From Pseudomonas sp. MMS21 TM103 (lineage in GTDB: Bacteria; Pseudomonadota; Gammaproteobacteria; Pseudomonadales; Pseudomonadaceae), in contig NZ_JAJISP010000007.1 of assembly GCF_022132145.1 (NCBI RefSeq), positions 124,001-188,000 on the forward strand: a DNA stretch of 64,000 nucleotides. The letters are read 5' to 3'. Under the pieces are notes generated by a model that saw only the letters and a program-made list of their open reading frames with translations, was not told the DNA's origin and ran no database searches. A program made the translations under genes and the position numbers. Each line of letters opens with the position of its first letter. Position 1 is the first letter of the stretch. Below, piece by piece: positions 19,784 through 28,594 of the stretch.

Positions 19784-21850
19784 ATGTTCACGCGGCGTAC
19801 ATTCTTGAAATATACCGGCGGCACCGTTCTTACACTGTATGCAATTAACAGATTCGGCGTGCCCGTCGCACTCGCACAGATTCCCGGTGGCTCACTCGAT
19901 CCACATGACATTGCCATGTTTCAGACCCCCTTGCTGATTCCGCCGGTCATGCCGAGAGCGGCAAAGTTCAACCGGTTGGCCGGCAAGCAGGTCGACTACT
20001 ACGAGATATCGGTCAAGCAGTTCGCCCAGCAGATTCTCCCGGCGGGCCTGCCGGCCACCACCGTGTGGGGCTATGGCGCGTTGTCGGCCAACGGCAGTCG
20101 AGGCCTGTTGCTGCATAACGCCCCGTCGCTGACCATCGAGGCCAAGTGGAACACGCCGGTGCGGGTGAAGTGGATCAACGACCTCACGGACGATGTCGGC
20201 AACTACCTGCCGCACCTGCTGGCGGTGGACCCGACCCTGCACTGGGCCAACCCGCCCGGCGGCCTCGCTGGGCGCGACATGCGCCCGAGCTTCGACAGCA
20301 CACCGCCGCTCTACACCGGACCGGTGCCCATGGTCACCCATGTGCACGGTGCAGTCGGCGTCGGCGACGAGAGCGACGGCTATACCGAGGCCTGGTACCT
20401 GCCCGCTGCCAGCAACATCCCACAGGATTACGCCCATGCAGGCACCTGGTACGGTTTCTTCGCCGGCAAGGCCGAGGCCAAATTCGGTGAGACCTGGGGG
20501 CCAGGCTTTGCCACCTTCCAGTATCCGAACCTCAATCGCGCCTCGACCCTCTGGTATCACGACCACACTCTCGGCATGACCCGACTCAATGTCTATGCCG
20601 GGCCGGCCGGTTTCTACCTGATACGTGGTGGCCCGGACGGCGACTTGGCGGTGAGCGATACCCGCTCCGGCATGCCAGCGCTGCTGCCAAGTCCGGCGCC
20701 GCGGGAGAACGACAAATTCCCGCCGAACAAGACCTACTACGAGATCCCCATCGCCATCCAGGATCGTTCGTTCAACATCGATGGCTCTCTGTTCTACCCC
20801 GACTCACGCGAATTCTTCGACGACATTGCCGGTCCCTTCATTCCCGACACCGACATCGCGCCGGCCTGGAATCCCGAGTTCTTCGGCAACACACTGATGG
20901 TTAACGGCAACACCTGGCCCTTCCATACCGTCGAGCAGGTGCGCTATCGCCTGCGCCTGCTCAACGGCTGCCAGTCGCGCTTCCTGATCCTCGACTTCGG
21001 CAATATCCCCGGTGTGGAGGTCTGGCAGATTGGCAACGAAGGCGGCTTCCTGGCTGCGCCGGTCAACCTCAGCGCCGATCACGGCAATCGCCTGCTGATG
21101 GGTCTGGCCGAACGGGCCGACCTGATCGTCGATTTCACCAATGTGCCAGTGGGCAATTACGTGTTGGGCAATATCGGCCCGGACGAACCCTTCGGAGGCG
21201 GCGAGCCGGGTCTCGATTTCGAAATTGCCGACCCGGCGTCCACCGGCCAGGTCCTGGAGTTTCGCGTGGTGCCGGCCGTGGCCGTTGACCCGAGTACACC
21301 GCCGCAGTTTCTGCAGTTGCCGGCGATCACACCGCTGCCGGCGGCAAGCCTCACCCGTCGCCTGGTCCTGATCGAGGAGGTGTCGGACTACTTTTACGAT
21401 GCCCCAGCTGAAGCATTACTGGGCACTCTCGCCGGCGACCCCGCCGAGGCGCCGGCACAGTGGAGCAAGCGCCAGTGGGCAGAGCCGGTGACCGAGAACC
21501 CGGCCGTGGGTGCGACCGAGGTCTGGGAGCTGTACAACGCCACCGCCGACGCCCATCCGATGCACATCCATGAGGTGGTGTTCGAGGTCATCGACCGGCA
21601 GGATATCTTCGTCGACGAGGATGAACAGCAGGTGCAGCTAGCCCCCGGCAGCGTGCCCATTCCAGCCGAGCCCTGGGAGACCGGCTTCAAGGATACGGTC
21701 ATCACCTACCCCGGCCAGGTCACGCGTCTGCGCGTACAGTTCAACTCGCCCGGCCAGTTCGTCTGGCACTGCCACATCGTCGAGCACGAGGACAACGAGA
21801 TGATGCGGCCATTGCGCATCGGCCCCCTGCAGCCGGGGCAACCGGACTAG
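19784..21850 (+). CDS. Tat-exported multicopper oxidase (CotA/bilirubin-oxidase-like)
   Basis: 688-aa three-cupredoxin-domain oxidase. A twin-arginine signal (FTRRTFLKYTGG) ends near ALAQ, so it is exported folded to the periplasm. The four copper motifs are intact: VTHVHGA (about residue 186), WYHDHTLG (about 257), HPMHIHEVVF (about 591) and WHCHIVEHEDNEMMRP (about 662, providing type 1 and trinuclear ligands). The domain layout and long length resemble CotA/bilirubin oxidase and PcoA-distant oxidases. The substrate could be a phenol, Mn(II) or metal ion. It is a single gene with no copper-resistance partners nearby. Confidence 0.92.
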   Translation: MFTRRTFLKYTGGTVLTLYAINRFGVPVALAQIPGGSLDPHDIAMFQTPLLIPPVMPRAAKFNRLAGKQVDYYEISVKQFAQQILPAGLPATTVWGYGALSANGSRGLLLHNAPSLTIEAKWNTPVRVKWINDLTDDVGNYLPHLLAVDPTLHWANPPGGLAGRDMRPSFDSTPPLYTGPVPMVTHVHGAVGVGDESDGYTEAWYLPAASNIPQDYAHAGTWYGFFAGKAEAKFGETWGPGFATFQYPNLNRASTLWYHDHTLGMTRLNVYAGPAGFYLIRGGPDGDLAVSDTRSGMPALLPSPAPRENDKFPPNKTYYEIPIAIQDRSFNIDGSLFYPDSREFFDDIAGPFIPDTDIAPAWNPEFFGNTLMVNGNTWPFHTVEQVRYRLRLLNGCQSRFLILDFGNIPGVEVWQIGNEGGFLAAPVNLSADHGNRLLMGLAERADLIVDFTNVPVGNYVLGNIGPDEPFGGGEPGLDFEIADPASTGQVLEFRVVPAVAVDPSTPPQFLQLPAITPLPAASLTRRLVLIEEVSDYFYDAPAEALLGTLAGDPAEAPAQWSKRQWAEPVTENPAVGATEVWELYNATADAHPMHIHEVVFEVIDRQDIFVDEDEQQVQLAPGSVPIPAEPWETGFKDTVITYPGQVTRLRVQFNSPGQFVWHCHIVEHEDNEMMRPLRIGPLQPGQPD

Positions 21851-22115
21851 TCGCGCGAGGTGACTATGAGGGCGTCGGCCCGCGGCAGGCGCCCGGAGTC
21901 CATGTCCAGCGGCCGATCCGGGTGCCGAGTGTGCTTGCGTCCGCGTCATCCCAGCCAGCATTTACCCCGTCGCGCAAACGATAGGGGTTGCCTTCCACGC
22001 CGGCCATTGTCATAACTGTCACGTGGCCATGTGCGGGAGCCTACTCAGCGCTCCCCTGCAGGCTCAACGCAAGACAGGGTTGTGCATCTGCCGTTGCAGC
22101 GTCCCGATTTGTAAT

Positions 22116-22139
22116 CTTTGTCAGCGTGTAACGACAAAG
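22116..22139. promoter_or_regulatory. Palindrome upstream of the hibernation-factor gene
   Basis: CTTTGTC (22116-22122) and GACAAAG (22133-22139) form a perfect 7-bp inverted repeat with a 10-base spacer, 62 bases before the start codon and preceded by TTTGTAAT. It is a plausible regulator site or 5'-UTR hairpin. The rest of the 21851-22201 gap shows no gene. Confidence 0.4.
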
Positions 22140-22201
22140 TCCGGAACCTCGGCGCCATGTCAGCCCTCGAAGGTACAGACCCGTCAGAAGCGAGGAATAC
22201 C

Positions 22202-22627
22202 ATGCAAATTCATGTGAGAAGCAACCATATCGAAGGAAGTGTCCGGCTTCAGGAGTGGGTAAGCGCGACAGTGTCCGAGCGGCTGGATCGTTTCGAAGAT
22301 TTTCTCACTCGGGTTGAAGTTCATCTCAGCGACGAGAATGGCAACAAGGCCGGCGCCGACGACAAGCGCTGCCAGATCGAAGCGCGGCCCAAAGGCCATC
22401 AATCCATTTCAGTTACCCACAAAGCCTCCTCGCTCGATCAGGCCGTGGACGGCGCCACCGAAAAAATGCGTCATGCCCTCGATCACATGGTTGGCAAGCT
22501 GGAGGTCAGGGCCGTATCCACCGGGCATATCGACGACCCGCGCCTGAGCGAAGAACCCAAGCAAGTCACCGAGGCCCTGCTGCAGGAAGAGTTCCTGGCC
22601 AAGGAAGAAGCCCTGAGCCGCGCTTGA
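22202..22627 (+). CDS. hpf: HPF/RaiA-family ribosome hibernation factor
   Basis: 141-aa cytosolic protein of the sigma-54 modulation/S30EA family, which binds the 30S subunit and stalls or dimerises ribosomes in stationary phase. The fold reads MQIHVRSNHIEGSVRLQEWV, RVEVHLSDENG and CQIEARPKGHQSISVTHKA, with the helix TEKMRHALDHMVGKLE. It has a longer acidic tail than E. coli Hpf. It is not beside rpoN as the main pseudomonad hpf is, so it is probably an accessory paralogue. GCGAGG is the RBS. Confidence 0.85.
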   Translation: MQIHVRSNHIEGSVRLQEWVSATVSERLDRFEDFLTRVEVHLSDENGNKAGADDKRCQIEARPKGHQSISVTHKASSLDQAVDGATEKMRHALDHMVGKLEVRAVSTGHIDDPRLSEEPKQVTEALLQEEFLAKEEALSRA

Positions 22628-22663
22628 GGCGTTCCCATTCGTTGATTCCTGAATGATTGCCAT

Positions 22664-22695
22664 AAGGGGTTGCCATGCGTGCATGGCAACCCCTT
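22664..22695 (+). terminator. Strong hairpin terminator after hpf
   Basis: AAGGGGTTGCCATGC (22664-22678) and GCATGGCAACCCCTT (22681-22695) form a perfect 15-bp stem with a 2-base nominal loop, 36 bases after the hpf stop. The A/T-flanked stem resembles a bidirectional terminator, though only a short T-run follows. Confidence 0.7.
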
Positions 22696-22953
22696 TAAGG
22701 TTGCGCAAACCGTCCCCGAAGCCGCCAAGCCAGCCCGCGCACTCCCTTGCAGCTGCGGCGCCGCTGCCGGTCTGTTGCGTAACAAAACCCTGTGCTCGCC
22801 GCCGATTGTCTGTCCGCCGGCTGCTGCTCAAGCAGGCGTCACAGTCCCCAAAGCGCCAACGCAATCCGCGACCGCCGCCCAGCAAACCCGATGGTTACTC
22901 GTTAACTGTTGCGAGCACTGCAGGCGCGAAATGCGCGGATAAAAACCAGGCGT

Positions 22954-22976
22954 TCTCTCTCTCTCTCTCTCTCTCT
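22954..22976. repeat. TC dinucleotide microsatellite
   Basis: About eleven to twelve consecutive TC units. Such tracts are prone to slippage and are rare in pseudomonad intergenic DNA. No gene frame spans it. Confidence 0.85.
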
Positions 22977-23040
22977 ATCTCATCAAACAAAAATAACTCG
23001 TTGTTTTATATATAGAAATTAGATCAGGAGATGAGCCCTT

Positions 23041-23101
23041 TAGGAGCCAGCTTGCTGGCGATGCTTTTGACCTACAAAGATCGCCAGCAAGCTGGCTCCT
23101 A
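23041..23101. repeat. REP-type palindrome, 22-bp perfect arms
   Basis: Arms at 23041-23062 (beginning TAGGAGCCAGCTTGCTGG) and 23080-23101 are exact reverse complements around a 17-base loop. The GTAGGAGC...GGCTCCTAC type is a common dispersed palindrome between Pseudomonas genes. Only this copy was seen in the window. Confidence 0.8.
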
Positions 23102-23447
23102 CAGTTTGCTGCGCGACAGCGCGGCGTCGAAAACAAGGCAGGCCCTTCCTCCGGATGACAGACACCCATGCCATACGTCACGGGGGGCAGCGCCTGATTT
23201 ATCGCCTTTATCGCCGCGCTCCAGCGCGAAATAGGGCCGCCTTTTTTTTTCCCTTCTATCATGTACACGATGCATTGGTATTTATGCCGGCCTGCCGATG
23301 TCGATACAGGCTGCGGTGACTCAGCCGTACAACCGTATAGCCGGAGAGCGGCCTTTCGCCATGGATCGTTGTGGCGGGAGCGAACAGACTGATTTCTGAG
23401 GCGTCGATGTCCGGGCACGCGGGCGTCTCATCGCAGGAGGGTCGGAC

Positions 23448-25502
23448 ATGTACGATTCCAGTCACATCCACCATGATCTGTCTGGTGGCAAGGATCGGAT
23501 CAACCCCATCGTTTTCTACGGCTCTACACTGGCCATCGTCGTATTCGCCTTGTGGGCGATGTTTTTCACCGAGGCGGCCAACGCGGCCATCTACGCGGCG
23601 CTCGGGTGGATATCCAACACCTTCGGCTGGTTTTACTTCATCGCCGTAGTCGCCTATCTGGTGTTCGTCATCGTGATCGGCATGTCCCGTTTCGGCAGCA
23701 TCAAACTCGGGCCCGACCACGCCGAGCCGGAGTTCAATGTGGTGACCTGGGCGGCCATGCTGTTCTCGGCCGGCATCGGCATCGACCTGATCTTCTACTG
23801 CATCGTGGAGCCCATTACCCAATTCATCAGCCCGCCGGTGGGCGAGGGCGGCTCCATCGAGGCCGCCCGCCACGCCATGGAAATTACCTTCCTGCACTGG
23901 GGGCTGTCCGGCTGGGGCATCTACACCCTGGTGGGGCTGTGCCTGGCCTTTTTCAGCTACCGTCATGGCTTGCCGTTGCGGATCCGCTCGGCCCTGTTCC
24001 CGGTGTTCGGCAGGAAAATATTCGGACCGCTGGGGGATGTGGTGGATATCGCAGCGGTCCTGGGCACCGTCTTCGGGGTAGCCACCAGCCTGGGCATCGG
24101 CATCATCCAGCTGAACTTCGGTCTCAACTACATGTTTGGCGTGCCCGAAAGTACGCTGACCCAATCGATCCTCGCCATCATGATCGTGGTGTTCTCCGCC
24201 GTTTCCGCGGCCACCGGCGTCGAGCGCGGCATCCGCCGGCTGTCGGAATTCAACATGCTGCTGGCCGTGCTGCTGATGCTCTTCGTGCTGATCGCCGGCA
24301 ATACCATGTTCCTGCTCAACGCGTTCGTGATGAACGTCGGCGACTACCTGGGCCACTTCGTCCAGTTGTCCTTCAACACCTACGCCTTCGCCCCGCCTAC
24401 CGACTGGCTCAATGGCTGGACGGTGTTTTTCTGGGCCTGGTGGATCGCCTGGGGACCCTTCGTCGGCCTATTCCTGGCGCGCATCTCGCGCGGGCGAACC
24501 ATCCGTACCTTCGTGGCCGGCACCCTGATTCTGCCCTTGACCTTCATGATGGGCTGGATGTCCATCATGGGAAACAGCGCCATCGAAATGGTCATGGGCG
24601 GCGCCACCGAGTTTGGCGAACAGGCCATGACCAACCCCGGTTCCGCCATCTACCTGTTCCTCGAGAACCTGCCCTGGGTCACCCTCACCACCCTGGTGAC
24701 CACGCTGCTGGCGATCGTGTTCTTCGTCACCTCCGGGGACTCCGCCTCGCTGGTGCTGTCGAACCTCACCTCCATCATCAAGAACCCCAACGACGACGCC
24801 CCGACGTGGATGCGCATAGTCTGGGCGGCGATTATCGGCGTGGTCACCCTGGCGCTGTTGATGACCGACGGCCTGTCGGCGTTGCAGAGCGCCGTGGTGG
24901 TAATGGGGCTGCCGTTTGCCTTCGTCCTGTTCCTGATGATGATCGGCCTGACCAAGGCACTGAGGCTGGAAGCCATGAAGGCGGAAAGTCTCAAGTCGTT
25001 AGGCCGTCACTTGCCGGAAAGCACCACAAGCGCCGGCGGCGCCCACCCGTCCTGGGCCTCGCGCCTGTCCCGGGCCATGAGTTTTCCGAGTGAAAAGGAA
25101 GCGCAGACCTTTCTCGCCGAAACCATCCAGCCGGCGATGGAGGAGGTCAAGGCCGTGCTGGCGGAGAAGGGTTACCACGCGAGCGTGGAAACCGGTGACG
25201 AAGCCCTGCCCTATCTGAGCCTGAAGGTGGATCTCGGCGAGGAGTTGAACTTCGCCTATCGGGTCTACCCCAACCAATGCCTGATGCCGTCGTTCACCCT
25301 GCGCGCGCCGCGCCCCCAGGCCTATTACTACCGGCTCGAGGTGCACCTGCACGAGGGCGGTCAGGGCTATGACCTGATGGGCTACAGCAAGGAACAGGTG
25401 ATCGAGGATATCGTCGACCAGTTCGAGAACCACCTGCATTTCCTGCATTTGCAACGGGAGGCGGGCAGCAGTAGCGCGCCGGAGCTTGGCGACGCTACCT
25501 AA
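23448..25502 (+). CDS. betT: BCCT-family choline transporter BetT
   Basis: 684-aa secondary transporter importing choline (and possibly betaine) by cation symport. Twelve hydrophobic segments span roughly residues 15-515. The BCCT signature lies in AMLFSAGIGIDLIFYCIVEP and the Trp-rich substrate segment is WWIAWGPFVGLFLARISRGR. A long hydrophilic C-terminal tail (about 515-684) is typical of osmosensing BetT proteins. The strong RBS GGAGGG lies 8 bases upstream. It is followed 50 bases later by the choline dehydrogenase gene, giving an uptake-oxidation operon. No betI or betB is adjacent. Confidence 0.93.
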   Translation: MYDSSHIHHDLSGGKDRINPIVFYGSTLAIVVFALWAMFFTEAANAAIYAALGWISNTFGWFYFIAVVAYLVFVIVIGMSRFGSIKLGPDHAEPEFNVVTWAAMLFSAGIGIDLIFYCIVEPITQFISPPVGEGGSIEAARHAMEITFLHWGLSGWGIYTLVGLCLAFFSYRHGLPLRIRSALFPVFGRKIFGPLGDVVDIAAVLGTVFGVATSLGIGIIQLNFGLNYMFGVPESTLTQSILAIMIVVFSAVSAATGVERGIRRLSEFNMLLAVLLMLFVLIAGNTMFLLNAFVMNVGDYLGHFVQLSFNTYAFAPPTDWLNGWTVFFWAWWIAWGPFVGLFLARISRGRTIRTFVAGTLILPLTFMMGWMSIMGNSAIEMVMGGATEFGEQAMTNPGSAIYLFLENLPWVTLTTLVTTLLAIVFFVTSGDSASLVLSNLTSIIKNPNDDAPTWMRIVWAAIIGVVTLALLMTDGLSALQSAVVVMGLPFAFVLFLMMIGLTKALRLEAMKAESLKSLGRHLPESTTSAGGAHPSWASRLSRAMSFPSEKEAQTFLAETIQPAMEEVKAVLAEKGYHASVETGDEALPYLSLKVDLGEELNFAYRVYPNQCLMPSFTLRAPRPQAYYYRLEVHLHEGGQGYDLMGYSKEQVIEDIVDQFENHLHFLHLQREAGSSSAPELGDAT

Positions 25503-25552
25503 TCCTTGGCGGCGACAGCGCCCTCGCGCCCTATCCGTCGAGGAGGCGGCAC

Positions 25553-27250
25553 ATGAACCAGGCAACGTTCGATGAGGAATTCGATTACGTGATCGTCGGC
25601 TCCGGCTCGGCGGGGGCCGTGCTGGCCAACCGGCTGAGCGCCGACGGCCAGCATCAGGTGCTGGTGCTGGAGTTCGGCGGCAAGGACAACTCCGTGTTCA
25701 TCCAGATGCCGACTGCCTTCTCCATTCCCCTCAACATGAAACGGTTCGACTGGGGCTTCTACACCGAAGCGGAACCGGGATTGAAGGGGCGACGCATCCA
25801 CCAGGCCCGGGGCAAGGTGATCGGCGGCTCCTCCTCGATCAACGGCATGGCCTATGTGCGCGGCTGCGCCGGCGACTTCGACGAGTGGGAGGCGCACGGC
25901 GCCAAAGGCTGGGGCTATCGGGACGTGCTGCCGTACTTTCGGCGCTCGGAAGACTGCGTCTACGGCAGCGACGCCTACCGCGGCACCGAGGGGCCGCTCA
26001 CCACCTGCAACGGCAACAACATGAAGAACCCGCTCTACCGTGCCTTCATCGAGGCCGGCCGGCAGGCCGGTTACGGCGAGACCCGGGACTACAACGGCTA
26101 TCGCCAGGAAGGCTTTTGCCGCATGGACATGACGGTGCGCGATGGCGTGCGCTGCTCCACCGCCCTGGCCTACCTCAAGCCGGCGCTGGGGCGACCCAAC
26201 CTCAAACTGGTCATGCATGCCCTCACCACCCGGGTGATCATGGCGGGCAAGCGCGCCTCGGGGGTGGAGTACCGTCGGGGCGGCACGACCCGGCGCGCCC
26301 GGGCACGCCGGGAGGTGATCCTCTGCGCCAGCAGCTTCAACTCGCCCAAGCTGTTGATGCTCTCCGGCATCGGCCCGGCCCAGCACCTCAAGGCCCACGG
26401 TATCGCGGTGGTGCACGACTTGCCGGGGGTGGGGCAGAACCTGCAGGACCACCTGGAGGTCTGGGTCCAGCAGGCCTGCACCCAGAAGATCACGCTGAAC
26501 GGCTGGCTGAACCCGCTGGCCAAGCTGTGGATCGGCGCCCAGTGGTTCTTCTTCAAACAGGGCCTGGGCGCGTCGAACCAATTCGAGTCCAACGGCTACA
26601 TCCGCAGCCGCGCCGGCCTGCAATACCCGGATCTGCAGTACCACTTCCTGGCTGGCGCCATTGCCTACGACGGTTCCAGCGCGGCCGCGGGCCACGGTTT
26701 CCAGGTCCACCTCGGACACAACAAGCCCGCCAGCCGCGGCTGGGTGCGGCTCAAGTCCGGCGACCCGGCCGAGCCGCCACAGATGTTCTTCAACTACCTG
26801 AGCGAGGAAGCGGACAAGCAGGCCTACCGCAACGGCCTGCGCCTGACCCGGGAGATCTTCGCCCAGCCCGCGTTCGACCCCTACCGCGGAGCGGAACTGT
26901 CCCCCGGCAAGCAGGTGCAGAGCGATGACGAAATCGACAACTGGCTCGCCGAAACTGCCGAAACCGCCTACCACCCCGCGGGCACCTGCCGCATGGGCAG
27001 CGACGCCATGGCGGTGGTGGACCCGGAGTGCCGGGTGCACGGCGTGGAGGGTTTACGGGTGGTGGACTCCTCCATCATGCCGACGCTGACCAATGGCAAC
27101 ATCAATGCCCCCACCATCATGATCGGCGAGAAGGCCGCCGATCACATTCTGGGCAAGGGTCTGCTGCCTCCCGCCGAGGCGGACGTGTTCTTCGCCGAGG
27201 ACTGGCAGAACCGCCAGCGTCTGGGTGGGGCCGAGCGCAAGCTCGAGTAG
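25553..27250 (+). CDS. betA: Choline dehydrogenase, GMC flavoprotein
   Basis: 565-aa GMC-family FAD oxidoreductase oxidising choline to betaine aldehyde. The N-terminal FAD site is DYVIVGSGSAGAVLANRLS, and the GMC signature 1 region is GKVIGGSSSINGMAYVRG. The C-terminus has the catalytic His in AETAYHPAGTCRMG and the second His/Asn region NGNINAPTIMIGEKAAD. GAGGAGG precedes the ATG. It is operonic with betT and complete. Other GMC substrates cannot be excluded, but the neighbour supports choline. Confidence 0.93.
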   Translation: MNQATFDEEFDYVIVGSGSAGAVLANRLSADGQHQVLVLEFGGKDNSVFIQMPTAFSIPLNMKRFDWGFYTEAEPGLKGRRIHQARGKVIGGSSSINGMAYVRGCAGDFDEWEAHGAKGWGYRDVLPYFRRSEDCVYGSDAYRGTEGPLTTCNGNNMKNPLYRAFIEAGRQAGYGETRDYNGYRQEGFCRMDMTVRDGVRCSTALAYLKPALGRPNLKLVMHALTTRVIMAGKRASGVEYRRGGTTRRARARREVILCASSFNSPKLLMLSGIGPAQHLKAHGIAVVHDLPGVGQNLQDHLEVWVQQACTQKITLNGWLNPLAKLWIGAQWFFFKQGLGASNQFESNGYIRSRAGLQYPDLQYHFLAGAIAYDGSSAAAGHGFQVHLGHNKPASRGWVRLKSGDPAEPPQMFFNYLSEEADKQAYRNGLRLTREIFAQPAFDPYRGAELSPGKQVQSDDEIDNWLAETAETAYHPAGTCRMGSDAMAVVDPECRVHGVEGLRVVDSSIMPTLTNGNINAPTIMIGEKAADHILGKGLLPPAEADVFFAEDWQNRQRLGGAERKLE

Positions 27251-27313
27251 TCACGATTGCACGACCTACCCCGATCAGTCCCCTCTCCCCACTGGGGACG
27301 GCCGGCTAGGAGA

Positions 27314-27341
27314 GGGTTAGGGTGAGGGTGAGGGTGAGGGG
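27314..27341 (+). repeat. G-quadruplex-type GGG tract array
   Basis: Five G-tracts (27314-27316, 27320-27322, 27326-27328, 27332-27334, 27338-27341) are separated by exactly three bases each (TTA, TGA, TGA, TGA). This fits the strict G3N3 quadruplex rule on the plus strand, in the convergent gap between betA and the tautomerase gene, where it could act as a transcription barrier. Confidence 0.75.
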
Positions 27342-27485
27342 AGGTTACCGAGGCAACGAAACTATCGGCTACAAACAGTCTCTGCGATAAACCCAGCTCC
27401 GTAAGATGCGCGGGCCGCGTAGGATGAGCGCAGCGATACTCCTCGTAAACTGGGCCGCACTGCACCAACGCCGGGAAATACCCAA

Positions 27486-27692
27486 TCAATCCGCCGTTCG
27501 CTGCCGGTACTCGGTGGTGGTGATGCCGGCGAAGCCCCAGTTATCCGTGTCGACTTCCTCGATCACGATATGGGTCAGGTCGGGGCGTTTGTTCAACACC
27601 CGTTGCAGGGTTTCGGTGATCTCGCGAATCACCTGGGCCTTCTGCTCGCGGGTAACGCCGTCGCGGGTAATGCGCACATTGACGAAAGGCAT
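27486..27692 (-). CDS. 4-oxalocrotonate tautomerase-family protein
   Basis: 68-aa protein with the catalytic N-terminal proline exposed after Met removal (MPFVNVRITRDGVTREQK), the defining feature of tautomerase-superfamily enzymes, and the usual beta-alpha-beta unit (VIREITETLQRVLN, HIVIEEVDTDNWG). The start at 27692 is set by AAGGAG and the Pro-1 rule. It lies downstream of the SDR gene in the same direction and is probably co-transcribed. The substrate is unknown. Confidence 0.9.
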   Translation of the reverse strand: MPFVNVRITRDGVTREQKAQVIREITETLQRVLNKRPDLTHIVIEEVDTDNWGFAGITTTEYRQRTAD

Positions 27693-27746
27693 GCTGGTAC
27701 TCCTTGGGGTTTTAACATGCGGAAGGCGCATAGGCCTCCCAGGGGT

Positions 27747-28481
27747 TTACCACTTGCCGACGCTCATGCCGCCATCTACTGGCAGCACCGCGCCGGTGGT
27801 GAAATCGGCGTCCGAGAGATAGAGCACGGCGTCGGCAATCTCCTCGACGCGTCCCACCCGTCCGGCCGGATGCAGGCCAGCGAGGAAGTCGAGGGTTGCC
27901 GGGTCATGCATCGGCGTATCGATGATCCCCGGCGCCACCGCATTCACCTTGATGTTGTACGGCGACAGCTCCAGCGCCAGGGCGCGGGTCGCCTGATTCA
28001 GGCCGCCCTTGATCAGCACCGGCAGCATGGCCGGCACCGCCAGGTTCGGTTGCAGCGCGATGCTCGCGGTGATGTTGATGATGTGGCCCTGGCGCCGCTC
28101 GATCATGTGCCGCGCGGCGGCCTGGGAGGCGTACACCACGCCCTTGAGGTTGGTATCCAGCAGGCTGTCCAGCTCAGCGACCGTGTAGTCGATAAAGGGC
28201 TTGGCCAGGAAGAAGCCGGCGTTATTCACCAGCACATCGACCTGACCGAAGCGCTCGATGGCGCGTTCGATCAGGCGCGGCGCGGTGGCCGGGTCGGCGA
28301 TATCACCGGCCACGCCGAGAAAACGCCCGTTGCCGGCCAGGGTTTCGGCGGCGTCGGCCAGCCGTGCTTCCGAGCGCGCATTGCCGACCACATTGAAGCC
28401 GCGGGCGAGATAAGCCTTGGCCAGGCCGAGACCGATGCCGCTGGAGGCACCGGTGATAACGACAGTTCTGTTGTTGCTCAT
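27747..28481 (-). CDS. SDR-family oxidoreductase lacking the catalytic tyrosine
   Basis: 244-aa classical short-chain dehydrogenase. The cofactor motif TGASSGIGLGLA and NNAG at about 86-89 are intact, Ser140 is in NITASIA, and K158 is present. The tyrosine expected four residues before K158 is replaced by proline (AMLPVLIKGGLN, P154). The C-terminal GGMSVGKW is normal. Either this subfamily uses different chemistry or it is catalytically weak. Its operon with the tautomerase and its divergence from a LysR gene suggest a small catabolic unit. Confidence 0.88.
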   Translation of the reverse strand: MSNNRTVVITGASSGIGLGLAKAYLARGFNVVGNARSEARLADAAETLAGNGRFLGVAGDIADPATAPRLIERAIERFGQVDVLVNNAGFFLAKPFIDYTVAELDSLLDTNLKGVVYASQAAARHMIERRQGHIINITASIALQPNLAVPAMLPVLIKGGLNQATRALALELSPYNIKVNAVAPGIIDTPMHDPATLDFLAGLHPAGRVGRVEEIADAVLYLSDADFTTGAVLPVDGGMSVGKW

Positions 28482-28594
28482 GGTGATAGTCCTGCTTGGG
28501 TAGTGGAGGGCAGCGCTGTGGGCAGGACTATATTTGTGCGCTGAAAGCGGATAAATATGCAGCCAGGCACTTCACTTGATACACGGTGTAATCA

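Larger units (their letters stand above)
22696..23447. other. Repeat-rich intergenic spacer before betT
   Basis: About 750 bases without a convincing gene. It contains a TC microsatellite (22954-22976), an AT-rich stretch near 22985-23025, a long perfect palindrome (23041-23101) and a T9 tract near 23231. The betT promoter should lie at its right end. Confidence 0.6.
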
